In this document: one piece after another, positions 50,584 through 58,786 of the stretch
Numbering within the stretch: position 1 is the first letter of the stretch
Layout of the letters: the number at the start of each line of letters is the position of its first letter
From: Rhodothermales bacterium
Lineage (GTDB): Bacteria > Bacteroidota > Rhodothermia > Rhodothermales > Bin80
Direction of reading: 5' to 3'
DNA: 64,000 bases
Assembly: GCA_028278205.1 (NCBI GenBank)
Contig: JANQES010000069.1
Span: 1 to 64,000, forward strand
Made by a program: the position numbers and the translations under genes
Notes under the pieces: generated by a model
Told to the model about the DNA's origin: nothing
Database searches by the model: none
What the model saw: only the letters and a program-made list of their open reading frames with translations

Positions 50584-51651
50584 TTACTCTACTTCATCAA
50601 GGATGACGACCTCTTGCGGGCTGAGGCCCTCGGTAATCTCGGTGTAGCTCTTCCCTCTGAAGCCCGCTGTCACCGGGCGTTTTTGGGGCTGGCCGTCCTG
50701 AAGCACGTAGACGTGGTGCCGTCCGTCGTCCTTGCGCAGAGCGCGATGAGGCACGGCCAGCACGTCGTCTCGGGAAGCCAGGAAAATGTTGATCGTCGTG
50801 GTCATTTCCGGGCGCAGCGTCCGGCCCTTGCTGTCGGTGATTTCAACGATGGTGACATAGTTGACGACGTTGTCCTGGATCTCGGCCTTGGGGTAGATGG
50901 CCGTCACCTGCCCCTCGAAATCGACGTCGGGATAGGTATCAACTTGGAAGGAGGCACGCTGGCCCACTTCAATCCGGCCGATGTCGGTTTCATCGACGTA
51001 GGCCCACACTTCGAGCCGGTCCAGGTCGATGATCGTCACAAACGTGGGCGAGGCAAAACTGGCCGCGACGGTTTCGCCGACCTGCGTGGCAATAGACGCC
51101 ACGACGCCGGCCACCGGGGCGCGGATCCTGGTGTAGTCCAACTGGATCTGCGCATACTCCAGGTTGGCTTCCGTCTCTTTGACCCGCGCTTCGGCCACCC
51201 GGTAGGCGCGTTCGGCCAGGTCTACCTCTTCCTTCGAGCTAAACTGCTTCTCGAAGAGTTGACGCTTGCGTTCCAGATCCAGCCGGGCGTATTCTCGGTC
51301 GGCCAGGGCATGTTCGCGGGCCGCCAGCGCCTGGTTGTATTGCGCCTGATATTCGGTAGGGTCCAACTCCGAGAGCAACGCGCCCTTTTTTACGGGGTCG
51401 CCGATGTTGACGTAAAGCCGTTTTAGAATGCCTGAAACCCGAGACCCCACGCGTACCTCGGCGCCTACCTGGGGTTTGATGATGCCGGTGGCCAGCACAG
51501 ACGAGCCGAGATCGCGCCGCTTTACAATCGTCGTTTCCCAATCGGAGGCATCCCGTGGGCGCTCATTGAAAAGGAGGCCGGTTTGCGTGCCCACAACGAG
51601 GCCGATCCCCAGAAGAACCCCGATCCCGATTATCGCTTTTAGCGTTTTCAT
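50584..51651 (-). CDS. MacA-like membrane fusion protein (HlyD family)
   Basis: 355 residues from the ATG at 51651, where an N-terminal anchor begins (MKTLKAIIGIGVLLGIGLVV); the 56-codon upstream extension is rejected. It shows the lipoyl half-motifs (GSRVSGILKRLYVNIGDPV and RIRAPVAGVVASIATQVGE), a helical hairpin (about 95-165) and a beta-barrel. It bridges the inner membrane exporter to an outer membrane channel, which is not encoded here. First structural gene of the exporter operon, after PadR. Confidence 0.94.
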   Translation of the reverse strand: MKTLKAIIGIGVLLGIGLVVGTQTGLLFNERPRDASDWETTIVKRRDLGSSVLATGIIKPQVGAEVRVGSRVSGILKRLYVNIGDPVKKGALLSELDPTEYQAQYNQALAAREHALADREYARLDLERKRQLFEKQFSSKEEVDLAERAYRVAEARVKETEANLEYAQIQLDYTRIRAPVAGVVASIATQVGETVAASFASPTFVTIIDLDRLEVWAYVDETDIGRIEVGQRASFQVDTYPDVDFEGQVTAIYPKAEIQDNVVNYVTIVEITDSKGRTLRPEMTTTINIFLASRDDVLAVPHRALRKDDGRHHVYVLQDGQPQKRPVTAGFRGKSYTEITEGLSPQEVVILDEVE

Positions 51652-51815
51652 GGCGAGAGTTCTCCTTCGGGATGGAGAAGGCGCGGGAGACAAGATCCAG
51701 TATAGGTTATGTAGAAGACGCCGGTGTTCGAAGGTAGAGGGGGATCCACGAAAGACCCTGTGAGGGATTCCCCTGCAAAGAACGCAGATGCTATGGAGGC
51801 CGGTATCCGCATACC

Positions 51816-52337
51816 TCAAGCGGCGCCAAGATGCCCTTGTTCAAGTTTGAGAAGGATCTCATCGACCCATTCCAACTCGGCCCTGAAATGCCGTTGCCGG
51901 TGCAAGAGCAGCAGCCCAAAACTGCCCGGATGCTCAGGATGCGCCAACACCTCCTCCAACAGCCCTTCGACGATCTCGCGTCGTTTTTGCAGCAGCGGTA
52001 TGGATTCCTCGGCAGGCAGCGCATCCAAAAAAAGCAGGCTGATGTTGCTCTGGAAAGCAGCCGGGGTGTACGCGTCCAGGCTCTGGCGCACCATGGCCTG
52101 GAAGGCGTCTTCGCCTTCCGGCGTGATGGCATAGACGCGCCGCACGGGCCGGTTGCCCACCTGTTCTTCCTTGAAGCTGATCCAGCCTTTTTGGGTCATC
52201 TTGCCGAGGAGATGATAGGCGGTGGCTTTCTTCACGGGCACGAACAGGCTCCTGTGCGCTTCAAGCATTTCGTTGAGCTGGTAGCCATGCATGTCGTGCA
52301 TGCGCAACATACCCAACAAGAGAAGCTGTTTTTCCAT
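51816..52337 (-). CDS. PadR-family transcriptional regulator
   Basis: 173 residues. The winged helix (about 1-80: LLLLGMLRMHDMHGYQLNEML, KATAYHLLGKMTQKGWI) is followed by an alpha-helical dimerisation domain (about 90-170), the PadR subfamily s1 layout. PadR proteins repress divergent or own-operon genes until an effector binds. It lies 164 bases upstream of the MacA-like gene on the same strand. A large palindrome just before its start (52359-52408) is its probable operator, so it likely controls the exporter and itself. Confidence 0.93.
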   Translation of the reverse strand: MEKQLLLLGMLRMHDMHGYQLNEMLEAHRSLFVPVKKATAYHLLGKMTQKGWISFKEEQVGNRPVRRVYAITPEGEDAFQAMVRQSLDAYTPAAFQSNISLLFLDALPAEESIPLLQKRREIVEGLLEEVLAHPEHPGSFGLLLLHRQRHFRAELEWVDEILLKLEQGHLGAA

Positions 52338-52358
52338 GGCGGCACGTCGTTTTTAGAT

Positions 52359-52408
52359 TAATCATGATTAGTCAAGATTGTATAGTCAATATTGACTAAT
52401 CATGATTG
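52359..52408. promoter_or_regulatory. Probable PadR operator, 17-bp inverted repeat
   Basis: TAATCATGATTAGTCAA (52359-52375) and TTGACTAATCATGATTG (52392-52408) are complementary at 16 of 17 positions. Each arm holds the palindrome AATCATGATT. The block is strikingly AT-rich in GC-rich DNA, begins 22 bases upstream of the PadR ATG and lies between PadR and the divergent molybdenum hydroxylase genes. TTGACT elements that could serve as -35 boxes lie inside it. Confidence 0.75.
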
Positions 52409-52607
52409 ATTATACGCTAGAGATTGTCGTTGTTTCAAGAGCAGAGGATGAAGATTGGGCAAAGGATATGTCTGAGAGTGAAAAGATGATGTAGGAGATT
52501 TGCCCGCATGAGAAAGCGGCATCGCCCTATAGCGCGTGGGGGCGGGGTGGCTTAGATAAAATTGGTTAACTACGAGCTCTTTCAATTCTCTGGGCGAGGT
52601 ACCAGCT

Positions 52608-53087
52608 ATGGCACGATTCACCCTTATCGTTAACGGGAAGCAACGCGAGGTGGACGTCCCGCCGGACACCCCCCTGTTGTGGGTCCTGCGCGATACGCTT
52701 GGGCTGACAGGCACCAAGTACAGTTGCGGCGAGGCGCTTTGCGGCGCCTGCACCGTGCATCTCAACGGCAACCCGATCGCCTCTTGCCGCTACCCGATCT
52801 CCGCCGTCGGCGGGCAGACGGTGACCACCATCGAAGGCCTCTCGGCAGACGGCACGCATCCGGTGCAGCAGGCGTGGGTCGAACTCAGCGTCCCGCAATG
52901 CGGCTATTGCCAGACCGGGCAGATCATGCAGGCAGCGGCTTTGTTGGAAGACAACCCCAACCCCAGCCTCGCCGAGGTCGATGCGGCGATGGCCGGGGTG
53001 CTTTGCCGGTGCGGCACCTACCTGCGCATCCGCAAGGCCGTTCAACGCGCGGCTGAACTCAAAAGCATGGTCGGAGGTGTGCGATGA
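52608..53087 (+). CDS. [2Fe-2S] subunit of a molybdenum hydroxylase (IorA-like)
   Basis: 159 residues, the usual length. The N-terminal plant-type ferredoxin domain has [17 protein letters not shown] plus a later cysteine (IASCRYP). The C-terminal helical domain holds the second cluster ([11 protein letters not shown] and [10 protein letters not shown]). It passes electrons from the molybdenum subunit encoded next; their genes overlap by four bases. The closest style is isoquinoline 1-oxidoreductase alpha, with an external electron acceptor such as a cytochrome. Confidence 0.93.
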   Translation: MARFTLIVNGKQREVDVPPDTPLLWVLRDTLGLTGTKYSCGEALCGACTVHLNGNPIASCRYPISAVGGQTVTTIEGLSADGTHPVQQAWVELSVPQCGYCQTGQIMQAAALLEDNPNPSLAEVDAAMAGVLCRCGTYLRIRKAVQRAAELKSMVGGVR

Positions 53088-55324
53088 AAGATCAAGATTT
53101 TCTCTATCAGATCGGTCTCGCGCCCGACGAGGCCGAGACCAGCGACGCTGCCTCCTGGGAATTCAGCCGGCGCGATTTCTTCAAGATCGGAGCCGCTGCC
53201 TCGGGTGGGTTGCTCCTGAGCATGTACTGGCCCTCGCCGGCCTCCGCCAAAGCCGGCGCGGCTGTGTTCGAACCCAACGTCTTCGTCAAGATCGGCACGG
53301 ACGGGCTGGTGACGTTTACCAGTCCTGAGTGCGAGATGGGGCAGGGCAGCCGCACGTCGCTGGCCGTCATCGTCACCGACGAACTCGATGCCGACTGGTC
53401 GATGGTGCGCATCGAGCAGGCGCCGCTCCATGAACAGTACGGCGCGCAGTGGACCGGCGGCAGCACCAGCATCCGCACGCGCTGGAACGAACTGCGCACA
53501 GCCGGCGCCACGGCCCGCGCCATGCTCATCGCCGCCGCCGCCGAGACCTGGCGCGTCGATCCGGCTTCCTGCACGACGGATCGCGGTGTGGTCATCCATC
53601 GCGCAAGCGGGCGAAAGCTGCCCTACGGCGAGTTGGCCGAAGCCGCCGCGCGCCTGCCGGCGCCCACCGACGTGCCGCTCAAAGATCCGAAAGACTTCCG
53701 CCTCATCGGCAAGCCGATGGGCAGCGTAGACATCCCGGCCATGACGCGGGGCGAAGCGGTCTTCGGGTTCGACCTGACGCTGCCGGGCATGCGCTACGCC
53801 GTCATCAAGCGGTGTCCGGTGTTCGGTGGAACCGTGAAAAGTTTCGATGCGAGCGGTACGGAGGCCGTCCCCGGCGTGCTGGCCGTCTTCGAGGTGCAGC
53901 CGACGGGCCGGCCTTTTCACGTGGCTGCCGGTGTGGCCGTCATCGCCGAGACGACGTGGGCGGCGCTGAAAGGACGCGAAGAACTCGATGTGGATTGGGA
54001 GGAAGGACCGCATGCCGCCGAAAACTCGAAAACGCTCAGCGAGCAGATGCACACGCTGACGGAAACACCCGGCGACGTGATCTTCGAAAAGGGCAACGTC
54101 GTGCTGGACACCGAAGACGTGATTCAGGCCGTCTACGAAATGCCCTTCCTCTCGCACGCGCCGATGGAGCCGATGAACTGCATCGCCCACGTGCAAGGAA
54201 ACCGATGCGAACTCTGGGCGCCGACGCAAAACCCGGCAGCCAACCGGGGCGCCGTCGCGCGGGTGCTCGGCATACCGGCGCAGAACATCCACGTCAACAT
54301 CATCATGACCGGCGGCGGTTTCGGCAGGCGGCTTCAGTCGGATTATGCCATCGAGGCGGCGCTGCTCTCGAAGGCCGTCGGGGCGCCGGTGAAGGTGCTC
54401 TGGACGCGCGACGACGACTTGCAGCACGACTTCTATCGCCCCGCCAACCTCCACCGCCTCGATGCGAAGCTGGACGCGAACGGCTATCCGGAAGCCCTGC
54501 GCCATCGCATCGCCTCGACCTCGCTCGCCGAGAGTTCGGGCGGGCCGGACGTCGAAAACAAGCACCGCTCCGAAGTCGGCGGCGCTGCCGACATGCGCTA
54601 CCGCATTCCTAACCGGCGGTGCGAGTTTGTCAACATCTCGGCGGCTATCCCGCGCGGGGCGTGGCGTTCGGTATCCAACACATTCACCGCCTTTGCCGTC
54701 GAAAGCTTCATCGACGAGATGGCCGTGGCCGCCGGCAAAGATCCCTATCAGTATCGCCGGGACCTGATCGACATGAGCGTTAAGCCGGATCCGGACAATC
54801 CGTTTTCATTCGATCCGGCGCGGCTCAAAGGGGTGTTGGATCTGGCGGCGGAGAAAGCGGGCTGGGGCAAGGAGTTGCCTCCCGGTCACGGCCTGGGCAT
54901 CGCCTGCCATTACTCGTTTTTGACCTACGCCGCCGAAGTCATCGAAGCCTCTGTCGAGGACGGCGCTGTCAAGATCCATCGTGTCGTGGCGGCGGTCGAT
55001 TGCGGCACCGTCGTCAACCCGGACACCGGCGGGTCGCAGGTCGAAGGCGGCATCATCGACGGGCTCTCCGTGGCGTTCCACCAGGCCATCACGCTGCGCA
55101 AGGGACGGGTGAGACAGGACAACTTCCACGATTATCCCTTGATGCGCATCAACGAAGCGCCGGCCTCCATCGAAGTACACTTCGTCCCCAGCGACGCGCC
55201 GCCGACGGGGCTGGGCGAGCCGGTTCTACCGCCCGCCGCCCCGGCGCTGGCCAACGCGCTCTTCGCCGCCACCGGCAAGCGCATCCGCACCCTGCCGCTG
55301 GCTGAGTTCGATTGGCGGGGTTGA
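53084..55324 (+). CDS. Tat-exported molybdopterin-binding hydroxylase subunit (IorB-like)
   Basis: 746 residues. Near the N-terminus is a twin-arginine signal ([15 protein letters not shown], about 43-57) followed by a hydrophobic stretch, so the enzyme is exported folded to the periplasm with its cofactor. The two-domain molybdopterin fold shows [36 protein letters not shown] and [10 protein letters not shown]. The active-site Glu lies in [12 protein letters not shown] near the end. The length and lack of an FAD subunit match isoquinoline-oxidoreductase or aldehyde-dehydrogenase-type members. The true substrate (aldehyde or N-heterocycle) is unknown. Confidence 0.92.
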   Translation: MKDQDFLYQIGLAPDEAETSDAASWEFSRRDFFKIGAAASGGLLLSMYWPSPASAKAGAAVFEPNVFVKIGTDGLVTFTSPECEMGQGSRTSLAVIVTDELDADWSMVRIEQAPLHEQYGAQWTGGSTSIRTRWNELRTAGATARAMLIAAAAETWRVDPASCTTDRGVVIHRASGRKLPYGELAEAAARLPAPTDVPLKDPKDFRLIGKPMGSVDIPAMTRGEAVFGFDLTLPGMRYAVIKRCPVFGGTVKSFDASGTEAVPGVLAVFEVQPTGRPFHVAAGVAVIAETTWAALKGREELDVDWEEGPHAAENSKTLSEQMHTLTETPGDVIFEKGNVVLDTEDVIQAVYEMPFLSHAPMEPMNCIAHVQGNRCELWAPTQNPAANRGAVARVLGIPAQNIHVNIIMTGGGFGRRLQSDYAIEAALLSKAVGAPVKVLWTRDDDLQHDFYRPANLHRLDAKLDANGYPEALRHRIASTSLAESSGGPDVENKHRSEVGGAADMRYRIPNRRCEFVNISAAIPRGAWRSVSNTFTAFAVESFIDEMAVAAGKDPYQYRRDLIDMSVKPDPDNPFSFDPARLKGVLDLAAEKAGWGKELPPGHGLGIACHYSFLTYAAEVIEASVEDGAVKIHRVVAAVDCGTVVNPDTGGSQVEGGIIDGLSVAFHQAITLRKGRVRQDNFHDYPLMRINEAPASIEVHFVPSDAPPTGLGEPVLPPAAPALANALFAATGKRIRTLPLAEFDWRG

Positions 55325-55330
55325 GGGACT

Positions 55331-55419
55331 GGGGAAGGGAAGGGCCAATGGCCAATAGCCAATAGGGACTTGAACCACACCCTATTCGCCATTGGCCACT
55401 GGCCATTCGCCCCTCCCCA
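55331..55419. repeat. Word-iterated inverted repeat (GGCCAATA/TATTGGCC)
   Basis: GGGGAAGGGAAGGGCCAATGGCCAATAGCCAATAGGG-type words are mirrored by CCCTATTCGCCATTGGCC and ACTGGCCATTCGCCCCTCCCC. It begins seven bases after the hydroxylase stop codon. Confidence 0.75.
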
Positions 55420-55494
55420 CGTTTTACCTTTCTACCTTAGGCTGCTTGAAACGGTAATATTGTTATGGGGTGAGGGCGGTGGTGCGGCTCGGTG

Positions 55495-55565
55495 GGTGTA
55501 GAAAATACTCAGATTCTGTGAAGGAGGGTAGAAACTACCCAGCAGGGGTGAGGAGAAAGTACCCA
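55495..55565. repeat. Three imperfect iterations of GTAGAAAnTACYCA
   Basis: GTGTAGAAAATACTCAG (55495-55511), GGGTAGAAACTACCCAG (55526-55542) and GAGAAAGTACCCA (to 55565) recur at about 30-base spacing. The middle copy contains the palindrome GGTAGAAACTACC. They lie 120 bases upstream of a small ORF. The rest of 55420-55683 shows no gene. Confidence 0.5.
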
Positions 55566-55683
55566 AACGGGTCATTTCGTGGCTTGGCACACCTGTTGTT
55601 GACGCGGTGGCATGGTTATCAGCGCGTAATTCTGTAACCACGTATGCTCTCCATGCTCTCCCCAACCAAACTCTCCCCTTGCT

Positions 55684-55968
55684 ATGACAGAACCAATCCT
55701 GATCCACATCAAGGGCCACGCCTATTCCAACTGCTTGCCGATAGACTTCGTCGATGACGACGTCAAGGCGTGGGTGCAGGCGTTCGATCACGTGGTGCGC
55801 TACGTCGCGCCGCATCGCCTGTCCTTTATGCTCCATGGCCGCGGCTGCCGCGTATTTTTCCGTGAGGGGGTTCCTGTGAAGAAAGATGTAGACCGGCTCT
55901 GCGCTAAACTGAGCATGTTCGAGAACCATCCTATTCCGGTTCGCTCGACCTTGCAAGCTGCTGCATAG
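55684..55968 (+). CDS. Hypothetical protein, 94 residues
   Basis: The protein (starting MTEPILIHIKGHAYSNCLP) has no signal peptide or membrane segment and no family I recognise. It is compact, with alternating hydrophobic residues suggestive of an alpha/beta fold, and has basic residues in HRLSFMLHGRGCRVFFREG. No clear Shine-Dalgarno is present. A strong terminator 40 bases after its stop supports a real transcription unit. An overlapping minus-strand frame is longer, but its composition looks like a shadow. Confidence 0.55.
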   Translation: MTEPILIHIKGHAYSNCLPIDFVDDDVKAWVQAFDHVVRYVAPHRLSFMLHGRGCRVFFREGVPVKKDVDRLCAKLSMFENHPIPVRSTLQAAA

Positions 55969-56005
55969 GGTTTAGCGCAAGTTCGGAAAGACAGTTCATC
56001 GGGTA

Positions 56006-56088
56006 CAAAGACCTGACTTGTTTACCCTCTCCCCGTGGCTCTTTGAGCGGCGGGGCGGAGGCGAAAACGGGCCAGGTCTTTGTTTTTT
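56006..56088 (+). terminator. Long-stem Rho-independent terminator
   Basis: CAAAGACCTG (56006-56015) pairs with CAGGTCTTTG (56073-56082), followed by six T residues. The interior can form a second GC-rich stem (CTCTCCCCG with CGGGGCGGAG). It fits termination of the 94-residue ORF. Confidence 0.75.
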
Positions 56089-56113
56089 GAAGGATGACGC
56101 AGAATTGAACGGC

Positions 56114-56159
56114 AACGCCCCGGCATCGCGTTATGATCGATGCCGGGGCGTTGTTTTTT
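56114..56159 (+). terminator. Second terminator-like hairpin
   Basis: AACGCCCCGGCATCG pairs with CGATGCCGGGGCGTT across a short loop, followed by GTTTTTTG. It lies 26 bases after the first terminator. It may be a tandem terminator or the end of a small untranslated RNA. Confidence 0.7.
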
Positions 56160-56979
56160 GTTGAAGGGATGCTATGGCCGGGCGGCAGCGCAGGCGAACA
56201 CTTCACTTCTTCAGGCGCACTCACGCCGCCTGCCTGCCGCCGGCCTACCCTGGGGCTCAACATGACAGCCGGGCAGGGGCGTGGGCCGTGCCGCCCGCCC
56301 GGCTGTGGTGGGCCTATTCTGTGCAATAGGGGAGGGCCAGTTCCGAGCCGGGGTTGTCCGCCTCTTTGCTAAAGAACCCGACGCGTTGGCCGTAGTCGAC
56401 GGAGACGGGCACCATCGCGATGCCGTAGCGGCAAGCGTCGAGGTGATGGAACGCAAAACGTGATGTATCAAGAATGTTGCCAGTCGGCGTTTTCTAGAGG
56501 GGGCGCGTGGTTCATCAAGGCGCGCGGCGTATGGTAGAGGCGCCGTGTTCAGGTTCATCATGTCTGTATGGCGGTGCAGTTCGGAAGGCTCGGAAAAGGA
56601 CGTTTATAAGGAGTCAAGATCGAAATCATCGAACAGTCTTTGGTAGAATCGGGCAGTGGTATCCGGACATCGTCAATCTGAATAGCGGTTGGATGGGTGT
56701 TGCGATGAAGGCTAATCGAAAGACGCGGGCTTTCAGAACAGGACGCGTTGGCGCATTACCTTTTGAAACAGCCAGTCGGGCAAAGTGATATATTCGCCCG
56801 TTTCCAGGCTTTCCGAATCGCAGCAAACAGTCGCGGCGTCGTATCTACTTCGCGCGGCCCAATGCCTTGCATCTCTCATCCAAATAAGTATATTGCAACC
56901 GCTTGAATGCTGTATTGTGAGATGCCGTGCCTATTCGAGCCCCCGAATCCCCCACTCACCAAGGCATGAGGCAGCATCC
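56160..56979. other. 820-base stretch without an intact gene; one gene fragment
   Basis: No convincing complete gene on either strand. On the minus strand 56314-56493 reads as an open frame without a start codon, bounded upstream by an in-frame TAG, with protein-like sequence (SRFAFHHLDACRYGIAMVPV and SVDYGQRVGFFSKEADN). On the plus strand 56710-56905 also reads sensibly (QDALAHYLLKQPVGQSDIF) but lacks a start. Neither family is recognised. The region looks like a scrap yard of decayed genes. Confidence 0.4.
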
Positions 56980-57342
56980 ATGAAACTACTCACAACGACC
57001 GTCGCGCGCTACGTCTTCGCCATTCCTTTTGGCATCTTTGGCCTGTTTCACTTCATCAACGGCTCGCAAATGGCGGGCTATATACCGTCGTTTATACCAG
57101 GCGGCGTCTTCTGGGTCTACCTGACCGGTGTGGCGTTGCTGGCCGCCTGCATCAGCATCATCATCCAGAAATACACACGCTGGGCCTGCCTGTTGCTGGC
57201 GTTGATGCTGATCATCTTTGTGCTGACGCTCCATCTGCCCGGCGTCTTCGACGAGGCCACACGGCAAATGTCGATGCCGCAACTGCTCAAAGACACGGCC
57301 CTGGCCGGCGGCGCGCTCATCCTCGCCGATAAATACGACTAA
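56980..57342 (+). CDS. DoxX-like four-helix membrane protein
   Basis: 120 residues from the ATG at 56980; an ATG 65 codons earlier gives a non-membrane, unlikely extension. Four hydrophobic helices are seen, with the DoxX-type first helix pattern RYVFAIPFGIFGLFHFING and a second segment VFWVYLTGVALLAACISI. DoxX proteins are small inner membrane proteins of poorly defined role, linked in some bacteria to redox or sulphur metabolism. Isolated gene. Confidence 0.85.
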   Translation: MKLLTTTVARYVFAIPFGIFGLFHFINGSQMAGYIPSFIPGGVFWVYLTGVALLAACISIIIQKYTRWACLLLALMLIIFVLTLHLPGVFDEATRQMSMPQLLKDTALAGGALILADKYD

Positions 57343-57343
57343 T

Positions 57344-57429
57344 GCAACCGCAGATGAGCCGGCGTGAACACAGATAAACAACGTTCTGCGCCAATCATCC
57401 GTGTCTATCCGCGTTGATCTGCGGTTGCA
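57344..57429. repeat. Word-iterated inverted repeat (CGCAGATGAGC/CGCGTTGATCTGCGG)
   Basis: GCAACCGCAGATGAGCCGGCGTGAACACAGAT words are mirrored by ATCCGTGTCTATCCGCGTTG and ATCTGCGGTTGC. It begins two bases after the DoxX-like stop. Same word family as 16929-17029. Confidence 0.8.
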
Positions 57430-57482
57430 AAGATGAACGGGGATGAACGCGGATGCGTGATGGTGGATAGAGGATGGCAGAG

Positions 57483-57549
57483 GGCGGATGGCAAGCGGCA
57501 AATGGCAAAGGGTAGCTTTCTTGCGATTTGCCCTTTGCCGATTTGCCCA
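57483..57549. repeat. Word-iterated hairpin (GGCAAATGGCAAAGGG)
   Basis: GGCGGATGGCAAGCGGCAAATGG with CAAAGGG is mirrored by CCCTTTGCCGATTTGCCC. It ends just before the stop codon of the acetyltransferase on the minus strand. Confidence 0.7.
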
Positions 57550-57550
57550 T

Positions 57551-58000
57551 TCAATCAAGCCTTTTCGTCATCGTGATGAGCGGGTGGGGGCCGGCGGTGG
57601 TGAACGAGCCGGGCACGGTCTCGTAGCCCAGGTTGGCGTAGAACGTCTCCAGGTAATGATGGGGTTTGAGCGAGACCGTGGTGAGGCCTTCGCGCCGGGC
57701 CAGGGCTTCGAGGTGTTGCACGACGCGTTTGCCCAGCCCCTGGCCCCGATAGGCTGGCAGCACGGCAATGCGCGCCAGGACGCCTTCGCGCTCTGCCGAG
57801 ATCGTCAGCCGCCCGGTGGCGGCAGGGGCGCCGTCGTGCAGCGCCAGCACGTGCAACGCCGAGGCATCAAGCCCGTCGTGGACCAAATCAGCGGGGATGC
57901 CTTGCTCGACGGCGAAGACCTGATCCCGGATCGCCCGCGTTTGTTGCAAGGCTTCCGGCGTGCGGGCTTCCTGGAGGGTGATTGGGTCTGAATGGATCAT
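57551..58000 (-). CDS. GNAT-family N-acetyltransferase (ElaA-like)
   Basis: 149 residues. The acetyl-CoA-binding motif A is clear: ARIAVLPAYRGQGLGKRVV, with the R/Q-x-x-G-x-G/A loop. The N-terminal part (AIRDQVFAVEQGIPADL) resembles ElaA/YjcF-type enzymes. It transfers acetyl groups to an unknown amine. It diverges from the molybdenum hydroxylase operon; a long word-iterated repeat fills the space between. Confidence 0.93.
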   Translation of the reverse strand: MIHSDPITLQEARTPEALQQTRAIRDQVFAVEQGIPADLVHDGLDASALHVLALHDGAPAATGRLTISAEREGVLARIAVLPAYRGQGLGKRVVQHLEALARREGLTTVSLKPHHYLETFYANLGYETVPGSFTTAGPHPLITMTKRLD

Positions 58001-58005
58001 GATTC

Positions 58006-58136
58006 GTGTTTTGGTATTTTGGTGTTATAGTGTTATAGTATTTGAGTTTCACTGCTTGAGGTTAAAAGAACGAAAACACGAAAACACTAAAACACCAAAA
58101 TACCAAAACACTAAAACACGCAAACACTTCAACACC
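58006..58136. repeat. Word-iterated inverted repeat (GTGTTTTGGTATT)
   Basis: Left words GTGTTTTGGTATTTTGGTG and TTATAGTG are mirrored by AACACTAAAACACCAAAATACC and AAAACAC words. It lies in the divergent promoter region between the acetyltransferase (start at 58000) and coxS-like genes. The same GTGTTTT word family is at 1364-1625 and 15670-15762. Confidence 0.8.
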
Positions 58137-58214
58137 ATAAATTTGACAGGGTATTTTCTTTTCGCCTAGAATACCGTAGATAGGAGTTTTTCCGGCCAAC
58201 CCAAACCCCATGCC

Positions 58215-58697
58215 GTGCCTGAGTCCATCGCCATCCGTGTGACGATCAACGGGCAGCCCTACGAGCGGTCCGTCGAATCCCGGCTTTTGTTGAGCGACTT
58301 TCTGCGCCACACCCTCGAACTGACCGGCACACACGTCGGCTGTGAGCATGGCGTCTGCGGCGCCTGCACGGTCCTGCTCGACGGCGAGGCGGTGCGGTCG
58401 TGCCTGATGTTTGCCGTCCAGGCCGACGGCCACGCGCTGACGACGGTCGAGGGGTTGGCGCCCAACGGCGAGACGTTGCATCCGCTGCAAGCTGCCTTTC
58501 GCGAGGCGCACGGCCTGCAATGCGGCTTCTGCACCCCCGGCATCCTCATGGCGATGGTGCCTTTCCTCCAGCAAAACCCGAACCCCACCGAAGCAGAGAT
58601 CCGCGACGCGCTCTCGGCTAACCTGTGCCGGTGTACGGGCTATCAGAATATCGTCGAGGCGGTGCGGCTGGCGGCGGGACGTTTGACTGAAACGTGA
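58215..58697 (+). CDS. [2Fe-2S] small subunit of a molybdenum hydroxylase (CoxS-like)
   Basis: 160 residues with a GTG start (GTGCCTGAGTCC); no ATG fits better. The first cluster motif is GCEHGVCGACTVLLDG plus SCLMFA. The second is QCGFCTPGILMAMVPF and NLCRCTGYQNIV, the typical XDH/CoxS pattern. It passes electrons between the molybdenum and FAD subunits. Its stop codon lies in the left arm of a hairpin that fills the gap to the large subunit. Confidence 0.94.
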   Translation: MPESIAIRVTINGQPYERSVESRLLLSDFLRHTLELTGTHVGCEHGVCGACTVLLDGEAVRSCLMFAVQADGHALTTVEGLAPNGETLHPLQAAFREAHGLQCGFCTPGILMAMVPFLQQNPNPTEAEIRDALSANLCRCTGYQNIVEAVRLAAGRLTET

Positions 58698-58766
58698 AAC
58701 GTGAAACGTGAGGGTGCTCGACGAACCCTTTTCCTGGCACCCTCATGTTTCACGTTTCACGTTTCA
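58688..58766. repeat. Word-iterated inverted repeat (TGAAACG), 30-bp arms
   Basis: 58688-58717 and 58737-58766 are complementary at 29 of 30 positions: three iterations of TGAAACG followed by the cap TGAGGGTGC. The coxS-like stop TGA is inside the left arm. A further TGAAACGTG just downstream provides the GTG start of the large subunit. Confidence 0.9.
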
Positions 58767-58786
58767 GAACCTAAAAAATCTGAAAC

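Noticed and set aside
55495..55565. CRISPR array
   Set aside because: Only three imperfect iterations, no constant-length unique spacers and no cas genes in the window.
55432..55956. 174-codon minus-strand frame opposite the 94-residue ORF
   Set aside because: It includes low-complexity and repeat-derived sequence and shows no family; the plus-strand ORF followed by a terminator is more credible.
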